Assembly: GCA_034620365.1 (NCBI GenBank)
Contig: JAQGEQ010000270.1
Coordinates: 310,001-374,000 of the forward strand
Length of the DNA stretch: 64,000 bases
Origin: Pegea sp. RAD2-039
Lineage: Eukaryota > Chordata > Thaliacea > Salpida > Salpidae
Reading direction: 5' to 3'
Positions within the stretch are counted from its first letter, which is position 1, and the number at the start of each line of letters is the position of its first letter. Below, piece by piece: positions 12,152 to 25,091 of the stretch. The notes under the pieces were generated by a model that was not told the origin of the DNA, searched no databases, and saw only the letters and a program-made list of their open reading frames with translations. Made by a program: the position numbers and the translations under genes.

Positions 12152-15108
12152 ATGACAGCAAAAGTGAAGATCCATTCTTATTTAAAGCATAATAAAATAA
12201 ATATTCTATTTGAGGTGATAATTTTTTTCTTGGCAGAAAATAAAAGATTGTTGAAATTTGATAAAATTAACTTTATTAGTTTTTATATTAACCAGTGTGT
12301 GTATTGCTTAAAGTAATTTAAATTACAAAAAAATTATTTGTAGGAACTAATGGGGAAGTTAATTGAAGACTTACCACCGAATCCAATTGAATATCTTGTT
12401 GATGTACTTAATGAAAAGGTTGTTGGAGTAAATATTGTTAAATAAACAAAAAGTTTACCTGGTTTTACTATTAAATAATTATATTTATTAAGAAAAACGC
12501 TGTTTCAATATATTTTTAAGCTGTGTGTAACATAATAAGCTTACATTTTGATAATGTATGATGAAAATTAGATTTTAAAAAGTACTACTGCTGCAAAATC
12601 ATCAAAATTAGTGGGTCTTTGGACAGGTGAGTTCAACCATCTGGCTGGATGATATTGATTAACATTTTGACTCAAGGCAAAAAAGTTGAGACAACATCGA
12701 AACCTAATAGAGTTGAGAATGAACGTGGGCGGGTTTATGAAAAACCGTGGTTGAATAAGTCGAAAAAACAACCCCTACCAGGTTTCAGATTTAGAATTGC
12801 TTTATTAATAACATTCATGAAACTTTTCTCTTTTAAATAAGTTTATAAACTTGAATTTATTGATATTTTCAAGTGATATTTTAACTGTAGTTTTTATATT
12901 AAATTTATTTACAGGAATTTCTTAGACATATTTTAAGAGAATAATCTATATTATTATCTAACTCCACAGATACTTTTCAAAAGTCTTCTGACGTCAACAG
13001 CTCATTGACAAAAAGCGATGAAGCCGAAGTAAGACTGTTACATTTCACCTATTTTTCTACTCTTGATTTCATTCACAGCAGCTGAATTCAGTTCCTCGTA
13101 AGCAGCCGACAATTATTGGAATCCGATCAAATAAAATCATTTCGGATATAGATGAAGAGATGAAATGTTTGGGTGAATTATCCGATGTTATTTATGACTT
13201 GATATATTTTGTAACCTTTTTGTGGCCCTGAATTTTGAAGAGTTTTTTTTTTCTTCAAAGAGTTATTTGATATCTGTGTAGATACCATCAAACATCAAAG
13301 CCTGATGAGAATTTTTCAAATTTATTAATTCTGATATTTACTCCTAAGAAAATTATTTTGATTAAAATTTGAACTCTTAGTGATCGTAATTATTTTTGCA
13401 GATAGTGACGATGACAAGAAATTTTCAATTTCATATGAGAAAAAATTAAACGCAGAAGAAAGTAAAAATAGAAGAAAGAAAATGTTGAAGTACAAGGCTG
13501 TAGATTAAATTGTTTTCATTTTCAAAATAATCGAAAACTTTTTGAATAAAATCAAGAAAAATTGTTCGTTATTTTTTTCTTTAATTCCTAATTTCTTTTT
13601 TAAAGAAATTCTTTGATAAAAAATGAAACTAATCCGATATCAGATGAGGATAATGAGGAAGAGGATGAAGAGACCAGAGAGCTCTGTGAAGATTACCAAG
13701 AACTGATAAATGAAGGAGTGAAGGTGTGTCATTAAAAATCATAACTTGATCATCTAAGAACTGACAAAATGAAAGTTTAGAAACCTCCAAAGAGTGGCTT
13801 GCATATAAACAAGAGAGCTGCTCAGAGAAAGGAACAAATCGAATTAACACTTAATATTTCAAAGTATGTTTTTAATTGTATTTAACATTTGATAAAAATT
13901 GAAAGTTGAGCTTGATTTATGTCTGATTATTATAGCAACTAAGCTGCTGAAAATCATCAATTGTTTTGTTCTGTTTTCTATTTGAGCTTTATTTTGATTT
14001 ATTTTATAGATTTTTTGACAATCTTGGAGGAACCTTATCTGATTCACAACTTGAAACAAATGTTCAGAGTCAAGGTTTTAGTGACGATGATTTCGAAAGT
14101 GTTTCACAAGTAAGTTTTTTAATATATTGCTAACTTGGCAAAATTAGTTTGAATTAACTTGAAAAGCTGTTTTATTACAACCTTCTTTAGGTGAATGCTT
14201 CGAGACAGCCCGTTTGGAATGTCCCTAACTCTGATGTCGAGTCCACAACGTCCAACAATTATATCAAAAGGAAGACAAATGTTTTCGACACTAAGTTAGT
14301 TTTATAGCCGAAATTTTTTCATACAAACACTTTTGATAAATTGCTATTTTTAAACCAAATACAAGCTTTCTAACTAAATCATAAAATAAAATTCAAACCA
14401 AATTTTTCAATCTGAAATATAACTAAAATCAGAACTTTTGAAGTTGGTTGGAAAAAGTCATTTAAATAAAATGTTGATTTAAAGCTAATTTTTTCATAGA
14501 TTTTATTCATTACCATTTTAACTTATTGTTTTTCTGGTTTGCAGCTCAACAATATTAAACAAGTCAAAAGATATGTTACAATCACCTAAGCTAAGTGAGT
14601 TCATTATTTTTTGCTAGTAGGATAGATTTAAAAGTTGAGAAAACTACCTCGATGTATATTTTTTTGATGTTTGTTTGTTTATAAGATAAAGTATTTGAAA
14701 AAAAAAATATTGAAAACTTCAGCTTGCATCTCTCTGACATTTTTTCCTAATCTAAGGCCCTGGAAAAGTTTCAGGTGTCAAGGCTATGACCCGATCATCA
14801 TCTAAAGTCAGAAAAGAGACTTTAACAAAGAAAGCAAAATCTCTCATTGTAAGTTTCAACAAAGACTTGATTTTGTTCAAACTAATAACTACGACTTTCT
14901 ACAGAATAAAGACATCAGCAAAACTTCAATTGATGAAAGTAATTTGAAATGTTATTGAACTTGCCAAATTTTATTTTAAAATGTTCCATCATCTATTCAT
15001 TTTTGTTTTAAACTAAATATTATTTTTTTAAATAATGATTTACCAAACAGTTTCTAATTTAAATCTTTTGCTAAAGATCCTCGCAGAGCATCTACTCAAG
15101 TAGGATGA
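12152..15108 (+). CDS. C8orf34: C8orf34 orthologue, RIIa-like dimerisation/docking protein
   Basis: Fifteen exons: 12152-12214, 12344-12418, 12572-12626, 12677-12781, 12970-13028, 13079-13172, 13402-13489, 13606-13723, 13781-13863, 14010-14109, 14191-14294, 14545-14594, 14757-14848, 14905-14938 and 15077-15108, giving about 383 residues. Residues 5-46 form an RIIa/Dpy-30-like helical domain (HSYLKHNKINILFEELMGKL then DLPPNPIEYLVDVL), the fold that docks A-kinase anchor helices. As in the human protein as I recall it, this is followed by YEKPWL with a basic tail (85-90), a TIIGIRSNKIISDID block, an acidic block ending ELCEDYQELINEGVK, and ELTLNIS. The C-terminal third is Ser/Lys-rich and unrecognised. 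The human protein is longer (about 538 residues) and its role is poorly known. Exon 6 may begin at 13079 or 13082. All phases agree. Confidence 0.85.
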
Positions 15109-15657
15109 AAATGATCTTCTTTTCGACGTATCTTAGATTGCTGGTTTCGTGAAATTTTATTGTAGATAATTGATGCAAAATATCAAAAATTTAGAATTTA
15201 TTTGTAGTGTTACTGTGGTTTGTTTGAATTTAATTCATAATTGAAACTTGCATTTATTCGTGGACACTTTTAAAATTGTGATAAAAAGTTGTGAGATTTG
15301 ATTTAAGACTTTCTAACATTCAAATACCAACAATCATTTCACTTCAATGATTAAAGACTCAAAAATCTTTGGTTGTGATTGGTTGTAACCACAAAATTAA
15401 GTCATACGAGCTTTATACAGATTTTAAATCATAAAAGTTTATTAACCTTGAAACAAATTAAATAATTTTCTGCTTTCTTCGTGTACTAGAAACATTCTTG
15501 ATTAAATTGAGTACTATTTCAAAATGAAAATACAACCTTGTCATTTGAACATTGTACATTTAAGAAATTGTATATTATCTAAAACTTAACAAATATAAAT
15601 GGAAAATAAATTTGTAATGTATCTATGCATTTGAGGACACAAAGCGATATTGCCAAA
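15109..15657. other. intergenic between convergent genes
   Basis: About 550 bases between the 3' ends of the C8orf34-like gene (+) and AIF (-). It should hold both 3' UTRs. No gene was seen. Confidence 0.5.
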
Positions 15658-18600
15658 CTAAGATTCAGTTTCAGTTTCACCAATTCGAAAGAGTTTTGCC
15701 AGTTCACCAAAATCGTTATGTTTCTTTTGTTCCCTGATAATCTGAAAAATCATCTGGCGGTTAGTTAATAAAACACTTTTCAATCCAATTAATTTCTTCT
15801 ACTGCAGTGTTACCAAAAGCTTTTAGTAAATAAAATTGAAAAAACTGACTTTTCTAGCAACCGACATTCTTCCAAAAACATTCCACAGTAGGACACCAAC
15901 TATTTTTTCATCTTTTAAATAGAAGACAGCTCCTCGACCGTAATCATCTGAAGGAGCTTCTTGAGACACTTGCTTCACGGCCACTTCATTTTGATTTGAA
16001 GTAATTCCTTCAAGATGAAGAGTTATAATAGAAATTAGAGAGGTGAGACAAGTACCTTCAGACAAAACATCTGTGTTGTCTCTGATGCCTTCATTCAGAG
16101 CAGCAACAGGAGTATCAGCCTCTGTTGCCTTAGCAAAGATAGCTACAGTAGGTAGCTTCGAATCAACTACTCCAATAGCCTCATATCCGACATCAGGTCC
16201 CAAATCTGACCTTCAAATTTGTATTAGAAATAAAATTACAAAAATAGAAAAAAACAAGTTACCAGAACATGGATTGATGAATGTAACATCTTTGCCTCCC
16301 TGTCATGTTGCCACCAGCAAGTCGACCACTAACAACAGCATGATCATGATGTTCTACTCTTCTTCTACCGAGTATTGGATCATAAAAACACGAAGCATCT
16401 CCAGCCTGGTTACCATTCAGGACTTTAAGTAGAAATTAGCAGTAAATGATGAGTGTACTTACAACCCAGACATTAGAACGAGCTTGTAACTCAGCATTAA
16501 CACGATAACCTCCAAGAGTATCATCTACTTCAAGACCTCCTGACAGTGATAAAGATGTATCTACATCTAGACCGACAGACATCACAACATGATCAGTTAA
16601 TAACTGAAAAAAATTGATGAAAGTTTAACAAATCATGAGAAATAGTTGACTAAACCCACCTCATCACCATTACTTAGAGTAAGTTTAACTTTTTCTCCGG
16701 ACATATCAATAGCATCGATTACAGTGTTAGGTATTACATTAACTCCTTCTTTTTCCACTTTTTTAGTTGTCCACTTTGTCAGATACTCTGGAAGAACTTT
16801 TGCCATATTTCCAGATTCCTTAAAAATTTGATTCACTTTGAAATTATTAAGTTTGCCTAGAAAAAAATTGAAAGATATAAAAGTTTAAATAGCTGATAAA
16901 CTACAATTATTGATAAAGATTCATTAAAATGTAAAGAAAATACCTTTAAAACCCAAGGAGCAAGCAAGTTCACTGCCAAGAAAACCTCCACCAACAATAG
17001 TAACTGATTCAACATTATCAGTAACTTCATCAAGTTTCAGATAGTCACCCAACTAAACATAAACAAATAATTTGAAATATATCGATTAAAATGATACCCA
17101 AACAAACTTCTTACTTTTCTGAATATACTGATTCGTTTTTTTACTTCTTCCGAAGCATTGTCAACGACAGGTAAAGATTTAGGGACCCCACCGGTGGCAA
17201 TCAAACATTTCTTGTACTTAACTTGGCTTCCATCTTCAAAGATAGCAGTGTTCTCAGGAACATTTAAAAGAGCAACCTTTTTTCCAGGAGCAAACGCAAC
17301 GCCTCCCTCTTCTCTTGTTGTTAACTCATTTAGGGGGCAATAAGCATTTTCTTCCTGGTAGTACAGACTTTTCATTTTTCCATTCCACTGCTTGAATAAG
17401 AGACTACGAGATGCTTCTTTGTTATCAGAAAACCAAAGTTCTTTGGATAGAGGTGGCCTCATGTAGGGAGCAACTTCTTCATCGGTGACAATTAGAACCT
17501 AGCAAATTTGAAGCTTCAACACTTCCGTCGATTTGTAACTCTACCCACCTTTGCAGTAACGTCATACTTCCTAATTGCTCTCATAGCAGAGTAGGAAGCC
17601 GTGCCACCTCCAATAAGAAGATATTCAACTTCAGCAGGAAAAGTAGGAAGCTCAATGACCTCTTCTGAATTAGAAATAAAAGAATATTAAGAATCAAAAG
17701 CAGATTAGATGAGAAACTACAAAATGATTGGTGATGAATATAATTACCTTCTGCAGATGTTTCTTCAGTTGATGATTCTTGTACAGATTGAGTCTCTTCT
17801 ACAGAATCTTGTGAGTTTTGAGTCTCTTCTACAGCATCTTGTGAGTTTTGAGTCTCTTCTACAGCATCTTGTAAGTTTTGAGTCTCTTGTGATGAAGATT
17901 CGTCAGAAAGTTCTTCAGAAGTTTCAACTTTTTCAACTGAAATATAGAAACATTAGCTAAAACTCAACAGATGAAGTTTATAATTCTCAAAAACATTCAA
18001 TTGAAACAAGTGGGATTTTATCTTCAAAACTAGATCACTGTTTACATTATATTTTCGATTATAACAATTCTATAATGAGTAAAAAATCAAAATGTAATCA
18101 ATTCTATAGGATGGTATCAATTTACAGTATTTCAACATACCCCAAAACTAATAATGATCAATTTTAAACAAAACAAAAATTATAAAATATTTCTATATAG
18201 AATTAAATTGTTTTGACCCAAAAGCTCAGTTTATTTAACAAGACTAAAAATAAAAGCTTACCAGTTGAAATTTCTTCTATAACTATTTGATCATTAACAA
18301 GCTCATCAGCTAATGCAGAAGATTTTCCATAAAAATTCAAACCCTAGAAGCAAAAAAGTACTTTTAACATTTATATATTCCACAAAATAATATAAGTCAT
18401 TTACAGCAACCAAAATAGCTCCACCAGCAGCAAATGCAAACCAGTTACTTGAAGTTTTTTGGTCATTTCTATAAGAACCAGAATCAGTATTATACTTCTT
18501 TTTACAAAAGTGAGATTGAAATCCTATAACAAATTTGTAAAATGAAAAAATGGCTTAAATGTAATAAGCTGTAATCACCTGATAATTTGTTCAATCCTTT

Positions 18601-18663
18601 GTTATATTTAACAATATTTTGTACTGCAACAAAGGATTTATTCAAGCTACGACTAGCAAACAT
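15658..18663 (-). CDS. AIFM1: apoptosis-inducing factor, mitochondrial (FAD/NADH oxidoreductase)
   Basis: Twelve minus-strand exons, in gene order 18663-18579, 18523-18405, 18343-18262, 17936-17748, 17664-17549, 17498-17115, 17052-16944, 16856-16660, 16603-16463, 16405-16263, 16210-15850 and 15741-15658, giving about 669 residues (human 613). It is an inner-membrane flavoprotein that supports respiratory-complex biogenesis and can move to the nucleus in cell death. Seen: a basic N-terminus fit for mitochondrial import, a hydrophobic anchor near residues 55-68, FAD motif LLIGGGTAS (about 174-182), [13 protein letters not shown], substrate-side CLIATGG, NAD motif [13 protein letters not shown] (about 343-355), [55 protein letters not shown], and the AIF-specific C-terminal region with [16 protein letters not shown]. 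Between the anchor and the FAD domain is an acidic insert with a 10-residue repeat, which accounts for much of the extra length. An acceptor lies 53 bases before the start. Confidence 0.96.
17790..17890 (-). repeat. 30-base tandem repeat in AIF exon 4
   Basis: Three near-identical 30-base units (17790-17819, 17820-17849, 17850-17879) and a partial copy encode [30 protein letters not shown] and ETQSVQES in the acidic linker between the membrane anchor and the FAD domain. The unit keeps frame, so copy number can vary without disrupting the protein. Confidence 0.85.
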
Positions 18664-21371
18664 CTTTATAGTTTTTGAAAAAGATGAGTACAAAACAGAC
18701 GATCAACAATACTGTCCTAAAATAGAAATATCATTAGCCAATAACCTTAATAAAGTATAACAAATTATGAGATGCTGAACAAAAATATAACTAATAAGAC
18801 TGGTTCATAAGGACTTTATATATGATAAACAAACAAAAAAAACAAGTATAAATTGAAAGAAAGTTTAAATATATTTTGAAAACTAAGACTGGTGCTATTC
18901 AAAATAACTAGCTAAGCAAATTTAAAAATATAACAAGAGTTAAATTAAAACTAAAATTGAAGAACAAAACATGTTTGAATTAGCTTAATTGTTCTGATAA
19001 TTATTTTATTAATTTAGTAAAAGGCATTGATAAAAATCAATGATTTATAGTAATTAATAAAAATAGTTTAGGATTAAAAAAATTAATATTCAGCAAATTA
19101 AATATATATGAATTGTATAAATATACTTTTACTACCTAATTGATATTAAAAAGATTCGAAAAATACAATTGAAATATTTTACAGTAAAAAGGTTTGTATA
19201 TTTTTTCTATAAGTTTTGATTTCGGAAATATAAAGTATTAAAAAAATCAACTGACACAGCGATAAGAAGATAATAAAACTAATTATGACGTAAATTGAAG
19301 TTTTTTAAGGTGAATCTATCTTCAAGTTTAAACCGTCTCTGACACAAAAAGTCAATTTAGAGTTTTTCGTGAACTTTAGAAATTAATATGAATGTCATGC
19401 AGCACTCAAACTATAACGGACTTTTACAAACTCTCATAATTTAATTTATGGTCTAAATTACATTTTAAAAAGTTGATCAAAAATATTGTTTTGATTAGAT
19501 TTATTTTATAAAAGTATGGCGTCATTTAATTAGTATATAATATTTCATCAAATAAAATGAGATTGTATAATAGACTATTTTCAAGTTAGCAAAGTCTTAA
19601 TTTTTTTTTATCAATCAGCTTTAAAAAGTATACATGCTATTATTATTAGCAAAATCTGCTGTTTGGTGCATTTTTTTATACTTAAGAAACTCGTTGTATT
19701 TATACAAATATATCATCCACATATTTCAAAATTATAAGTTTAATCGTGTACTTGCAAAAAAGCATTAATGCCAATAAGTTACTTCAATGGTTCGCTTACT
19801 TTTGTTTTTTAGTCGATAATTGTTAAAAATTATAACCCTTCATCTTTTAGTATAAACAATCCTTCAACGTATTACTTTACTTTTTAGCTTTATTTTTTCA
19901 GTTGTACTTTATAGTTTTATTAGCATTTTTAATTTCATTAAATAATTGCATTAAACTTCTGGTTTTTATCAATGCTTACATTACGAAGGTTAAGTGATCT
20001 TTGTTAAAAATAAGTTTAAACTTAAACATGCTTCTGATTCATTGAACAAGTTTTTTTGATATTCTTTTTTTTATTTAGCTAATTATTTTCATAAAAGTTA
20101 AACACAGACTGATTGTTGATTTATTAATGAGTTGTATGGCACCTGAAGTCCTTTTATTATTAAGGTGTTTCTTTTTATTATTTTACAGTTATCAGTAAGA
20201 AATATCAGTTTTCTACAGAAGAGCCGGTTTTAATGTTGTGTTGTACAGTATTGATTGCCGTTTGTGTTTGCGGATTTTGAAATACAACAAAGCTCTGTAA
20301 AAGAGCTGTTATCATTTCATTCTTCAAGTGATCATTTATTTTGATACAAATCTTTATAACTAGGACGTTGGTACACTAACTTGAGCGTATAAACAAAGTT
20401 TTTAATCAACTATAAAATATAAAGGTTTACAATCAGATATTCTAAAACTGCAAAATCTAGTTAGAAGAAATTTATATTCTTGATACAAATTCTTTAGCTT
20501 TAAAGTTAAAGTACATTACTTAAATGAACAGCTTTAAAGTAAAACAATGCCTAAAATCTAAGATCATTTAAAGCTCAGTACCGAAAAATTTTATAAGATA
20601 CCTTTAGAGGTATTTTTGAAGAACTTAATCCGATGAAGAGAGATTTAGCATGTCCAAGAGAAAATAAAAATGAAGCTTTAGATATAGAATTAATTGTAAA
20701 TTTTTACATTCTTCTTGATGATGTCATTTAAGTAGAATATTAAATTGCAAAATATTTCATTATTTTCACTGAAGTAGGTTTAAATGACTGCAATTTGTTA
20801 TTGAATAGAGAAAAGTTTGTAAAAATATTTTAAAAAGCTTACTTAATATATTATTAGTTAATGATTAAATTATTTTGTTACAAAATGTTAAGCAAAGAAA
20901 ATTTTATATTTTATTTATTTTTCATTCCTAAAAAACTGATTTTACGAAAATTCGTTAGTATAACTTCTTTTCGAATTTTGAGCTTTAAACAAGTTTGTGT
21001 TCATAGTATAAATATACCAAGTTGCTAGGTTACTGAACAATATGAAATTGACTGGCAGCGTTTTGTCTTATACTAATATTTTTGATATTATCTTATATCA
21101 GGCAGTTTTTAGGTTTAAATTGATAAATGAAGTATTTTTTTATATAGTGCTTGAAATGCTGTTTGTTATATAGAGCTTTTAAAAGCCTTCAATTATGGCT
21201 ATAATGAATATTTTTAAAGTAGTGTTTAAATATTTGAATAAATAAATATTAATAAATATTAAAATGATAAATATTTTTAAATATAAAAATTTTATATTTT
21301 TATCAAGTTTTATTAAATGCTTCTTGTAATATAAAAATTTAATCTTTTTTCAAGTTTAGATAGTTTTCAAA
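18664..21371. other. intergenic, 2.7 kb, no gene seen
   Basis: Between the divergent starts of AIF (-) and the first TLC gene (+). Very AT-rich, with no exon-like frame or known element. The acceptor for AIF (TATTTTAG in minus sense, exon side beginning at 18716) lies here, and a run of acceptor-like CAAG/TTTAG sits 12-17 bases before the TLC start. Confidence 0.5.
18717..18718 (-). other. splice acceptor 53 bases before the AIF start codon
   Basis: In minus sense, a T-rich tract ending in TTTTAG is followed by 53 bases and then the ATG at 18663. It is a candidate trans-splice or 5' UTR acceptor. Confidence 0.45.
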
Positions 21372-22124
21372 ATGGTTTTGATTGGGTCTCAGTTTCATGT
21401 TGCCTGCATTATTTTGTTAATTACATTTTGCTTTAAAAATTACTGCCAATTTTTGGAAAAATATGGTAAAGTGCCTCAAGCTGTAAAAGCAAGAAGAAAA
21501 GAAGGCCCATGGTGGAATGTTGTTGTTTCTTTAACTCATTCAGCTATTTCTAGCATTCTTCTAGTATATAGCAGTTATGATGATGCAAATTTTACAAGTG
21601 ATTTAGAAAATCATTTTTCTGTCTTATCTCAGTTGGCTGCAAGTTTTTCACTTGGATATTTTATACATGATACTGTTCATTTATTAAAAGTTTATCCTTT
21701 AAAAGGTAACCTTGGTATACTTCTTCATCATGCTATAATGTTAACCACTTTGGGGAAAACTTTATATAGCAAAAAATATATAAATGCTGTTTGTATTGCC
21801 TTATTCTGTGAAATAAGCTCAGTATTTTTGCATACACGTCAATTAATGAAAATGTCCAAATTATATATTGAATCATTCATATTTCTCATCATATGCATAT
21901 CAAATATAATAGTTTATACTTTTGTAAGATTTTATGTAATCTATTGGTTATATAATTGGTTTTTTGATAATTATAAGCTAATGGATTTTGAATATAAAAT
22001 GGTATATTTTGTTGCCTTAACTTTGATGACTCTTGTTAATATGGTTTATTTTATTATTATTATTAATAAAGACTTTGTGTCTCTCATTTTTTCAAAACAA
22101 AAAGTAAGCAAGCAAAATAATTAA
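21372..22124 (+). CDS. TLC-domain membrane protein A, TLCD1/2 type
   Basis: One exon, 250 residues, with about six to seven hydrophobic segments. TLC signatures: WNVVVSLTHSAISSILLVY in an early helix, FSLGYFIHDTVHLL with the conserved His/Asp, GILLHHAIMLTTLG, and CEISSVFLHTRQLMKM. These match the TLCD1/TLCD2 branch (worm FLD-1), which limits polyunsaturated acyl chains in membrane phospholipids; ceramide synthases, the other large TLC branch, are longer and carry different motifs. It likely sits in the plasma membrane or ER. The start is the first ATG after an acceptor-like site, and in-frame stops lie upstream. The neighbour at 23512 is a diverged tandem paralogue on the same strand. The TLCD branch is likely but was not tested by a tree. 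Confidence 0.85.
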   Translation: MVLIGSQFHVACIILLITFCFKNYCQFLEKYGKVPQAVKARRKEGPWWNVVVSLTHSAISSILLVYSSYDDANFTSDLENHFSVLSQLAASFSLGYFIHDTVHLLKVYPLKGNLGILLHHAIMLTTLGKTLYSKKYINAVCIALFCEISSVFLHTRQLMKMSKLYIESFIFLIICISNIIVYTFVRFYVIYWLYNWFFDNYKLMDFEYKMVYFVALTLMTLVNMVYFIIIINKDFVSLIFSKQKVSKQNN

Positions 22125-23511
22125 GCTGCTTTTTTAAGGTATGACAAAAACTTGTTTTATTTTATGAGAATATGTGTGGGTTGTTTATTCAAAATTTACA
22201 CATAATTTCAGAAATATTATTTGTTATCACATTGTACATTCAGAAAACTACCTTAACTCTTATTATTTGTAATATTGTTTGTTTCTTTTACATGCTTGTG
22301 TACCATAACAAACCTTACTGATTCTGTATGATTGTAGTTAGCAATTTTTATCCTATAACTAATTGAGATTACATAAAATCTTTTGCCAGATATGCATATA
22401 TGCTAAATGTTGACAAATTTTTATACTTTGTAAACATTTTAAATGTCAATTTGTTCATGCATAAATTTTTTTATCTGAAATAGCCAATTTGCAATTTTTT
22501 GTTGTCCCATTCCTATTCTTTTTACTCATTCCATTTTTCATACATTACTTATCATATGCATTTTTATTAAAAACATTTAAAGAAATTTAATTTTCTTAAA
22601 AGTAAATCAATAGTTTAAAATAGTGATTATAATTGTATATTCTTGAATTTAGAAATGTAAAATTATGTTCTTTTGCCATTTCACTTTTTAAATATGTATT
22701 ATGACTTTTATTTACAGTTTGGCATCAATCCAGTTGATTTATTTCTATTTGCATTATTGTTTATTTGCAGTTTAATAGATATGCAGAAGCTTGATTTCGT
22801 TTTACTCTTTGTTATTTGAATAAATTTAAATAATGAATAATATTTTTATAAGATTTTAACTATTTTGTGTAATTAGCATCATGATAATAACTTGAATTTT
22901 TGTATATAGGTTTAGATAAGAAAGGCGAATAATATTTGATTGGTGCTTAAGGGTTGAGAGAAATTATCAGAAGTTCAACATTGAAGTAAAAATAAGATAA
23001 CATAACTAAAGATGTTTTATTGATCAATTATTGACATTTCAATAACTTATAGTGTTATTTTACTAATTATTTTACATATTCTACATCAAAAACTCATGAA
23101 TTAAAAAGTTAAACTGAGGTTTTCAGCGTATCAATTGAAAATTTAACTTCTAAATTAATGTGAAATTAAAAGATATTTTTTTAATTTTTTAAGTTTGAAT
23201 TTCAGCTTTAATTAATTATAATTTTTTATGTTTTACATATTAGCAAATATCTATAGAATTTCCTGATAAAACTAAAGTTCAATTTATTGCTTATTAATCT
23301 GAATCTATTTATGCTTTTTAGTTAAACAATGATTGTATTTCACGTATATTTGTTATCATAATCAATTTTGGAGTTGAAATTTGGTTTGATTTATATGATG
23401 TAGATTTTAATGATTACCTTCTGTTTTATTATACTTTCATTGATAAGTTATTTTCTAACCCTTAATGTTTTTTTAGGTTGAATCTTATTTTTTTTATTAC
23501 AACACTACAAA
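22125..23511. other. spacer between the two TLC genes
   Basis: About 1.4 kb of AT-rich DNA with no gene. It ends in a strong acceptor (a run of T then TTTTAG at 23476) 35 bases before the second TLC start. Confidence 0.5.
23475..23476 (+). other. splice acceptor 35 bases before TLC protein B
   Basis: A run of T followed by AG ends at 23476, and the ATG is at 23512. As the coding region has no intron, this acceptor would serve either a 5' UTR intron or spliced-leader addition. Confidence 0.5.
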
Positions 23512-24225
23512 ATGAATCGATTTTTGGTTTCAATTTTAACTTTTATCAGTTTTCAATTTTATGCAATTCTACTTCAAAAATTAAATCTTTTGCCTAATTC
23601 TTTTAGATCTTCAGATTATAAAAAGCACAAATGGATCAATACTTTTGCATCATTTACTCATTCAATTCTTTCCAGTATTGGATGTATTACTTGTTACTGG
23701 ACAAATCCATTTTTATTTAAAGATATCAGTGAAAATCATACAGATATGACTCTTATAGTTGTGTCATTTTCATGGGGATACTTTATTCATGATTTTATTC
23801 ATATAATAATGCATAGAAAAGTACAGAAAGCTTGGGATATTTTGTTACACCATACTGTTGTTATAATATGTTTTGGAGTATCAATGAATTTTGAAAAATA
23901 TGTCAATTTTGCGTGTGTGTCTCTTTTCTGTGAGATTAGTTCTAGTTTCCTACATTTAAGGCAGCTTTTAAAAATGATAGCAGCTGATATCAAAACTGTT
24001 ACTTTTAACATTTTTCTTCTTATAAATATTGTAGTTTACATATTCTTCAGGACATTTGTTTTTGGTTATATGGCAGCATGGTTGGTTGAAAACAAATCTC
24101 TTCTGGATATGTTTATATTTTATCTTGGTATTTTTGGAGTGATTATAATGAATTGTATTAACACAATTTTGCTTTATCGTTTGATTACAGCTGATTTCAC
24201 AAAGAAGCAAAGATATTCTGACTAA
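23512..24225 (+). CDS. TLC-domain membrane protein B, tandem paralogue
   Basis: One exon, 237 residues. Motifs in the same order as in its neighbour: WINTFASFTHSILSSIGC, FSWGYFIHDFIHIIMH, DILLHHTVVIICFG, CEISSSFLHLRQLLKM. The HLRQLL form is closer to the usual TLCD1/2 consensus than the HTRQLM of copy A. Six to seven hydrophobic helices are predicted by eye and the C-terminus is short and charged. The paralogues share motif spacing but much of the rest differs, so the duplication looks old. The first ATG was chosen; it follows an acceptor by 35 bases. Confidence 0.85.
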   Translation: MNRFLVSILTFISFQFYAILLQKLNLLPNSFRSSDYKKHKWINTFASFTHSILSSIGCITCYWTNPFLFKDISENHTDMTLIVVSFSWGYFIHDFIHIIMHRKVQKAWDILLHHTVVIICFGVSMNFEKYVNFACVSLFCEISSSFLHLRQLLKMIAADIKTVTFNIFLLINIVVYIFFRTFVFGYMAAWLVENKSLLDMFIFYLGIFGVIIMNCINTILLYRLITADFTKKQRYSD

Positions 24226-25091
24226 GAATACAAGCCAATTTATGTTTCTGATCTTGTGCCTTAATTTAGTTCTCTTTTTTTATACCTCTCTTTAGCTGCT
24301 TCTTGTTTTTTTAATTGAGATTTTTACTGATGAATATTTTTTCACGTATTTCTAACCACAAATTATGTTTTTTACAATTTTTCATTTTTTACTAATTATC
24401 GCACAAATCAATTTTTGCTCAGCAGTAGGCCAGAAAAAGATTAGTTTTATTTACCCATCCTGTAGAAACTTACAATTTGTAGTCTGAAATGTTCCCTCAA
24501 TTTTGAGTTTTCGTTCTGAATTGCCTTTCAACATTTTGTGATTTATTTTTGCAATTTTACGATTACAGAAAAATAACTTTCTTTACCAACGTTTTTATCA
24601 TACGACTAAATAATGATGCCTTTCTAGTTTTGCGTGAAAATCTTGTAGACTTACTGAATTCACTTTTACAACCTCTTTCTCATTATGCCAAAACTATTAA
24701 CATTTTGTTACACGATTTGTCAATTTTTAAAACAATTTAATGATGAATTTGGATTTTGGAAGAAGTTTTATACTATGTATCATGAGAAGAACTATTTGTG
24801 TTTAAATGTATTTTTGCAATAGATCGATTTTGTCATCTGTGTAAAATATGTCCAACTTTTAATTTAATTATATAATTTATTTAACTTACATTACTTTTTC
24901 TTTTATGTATTTTATGTTTGTTGTCATTTATTTTCTTACTATCAAAAAAATATAATCAAAAGTTATTTTTTAAGAAATTTTTTTATCGGTTTAAAAGTTT
25001 CTTCATGAGTAGATAATATTTTCAAAAAATATTTGGTGTTTTTAAACTTATGGAGAATTTAGTATAACTTTCACACAACCAATCCAAAAAC
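24226..25091. other. intergenic, no gene seen
   Basis: About 870 bases between TLC protein B and the NME8-type gene. AT-rich; one short open frame (24549-24740) has no recognisable content. Confidence 0.5.

Noticed and set aside
16043-16432. Plus-strand open frame of 129 codons
   Set aside because: Antisense to two conserved AIF exons, which explain the sequence fully.
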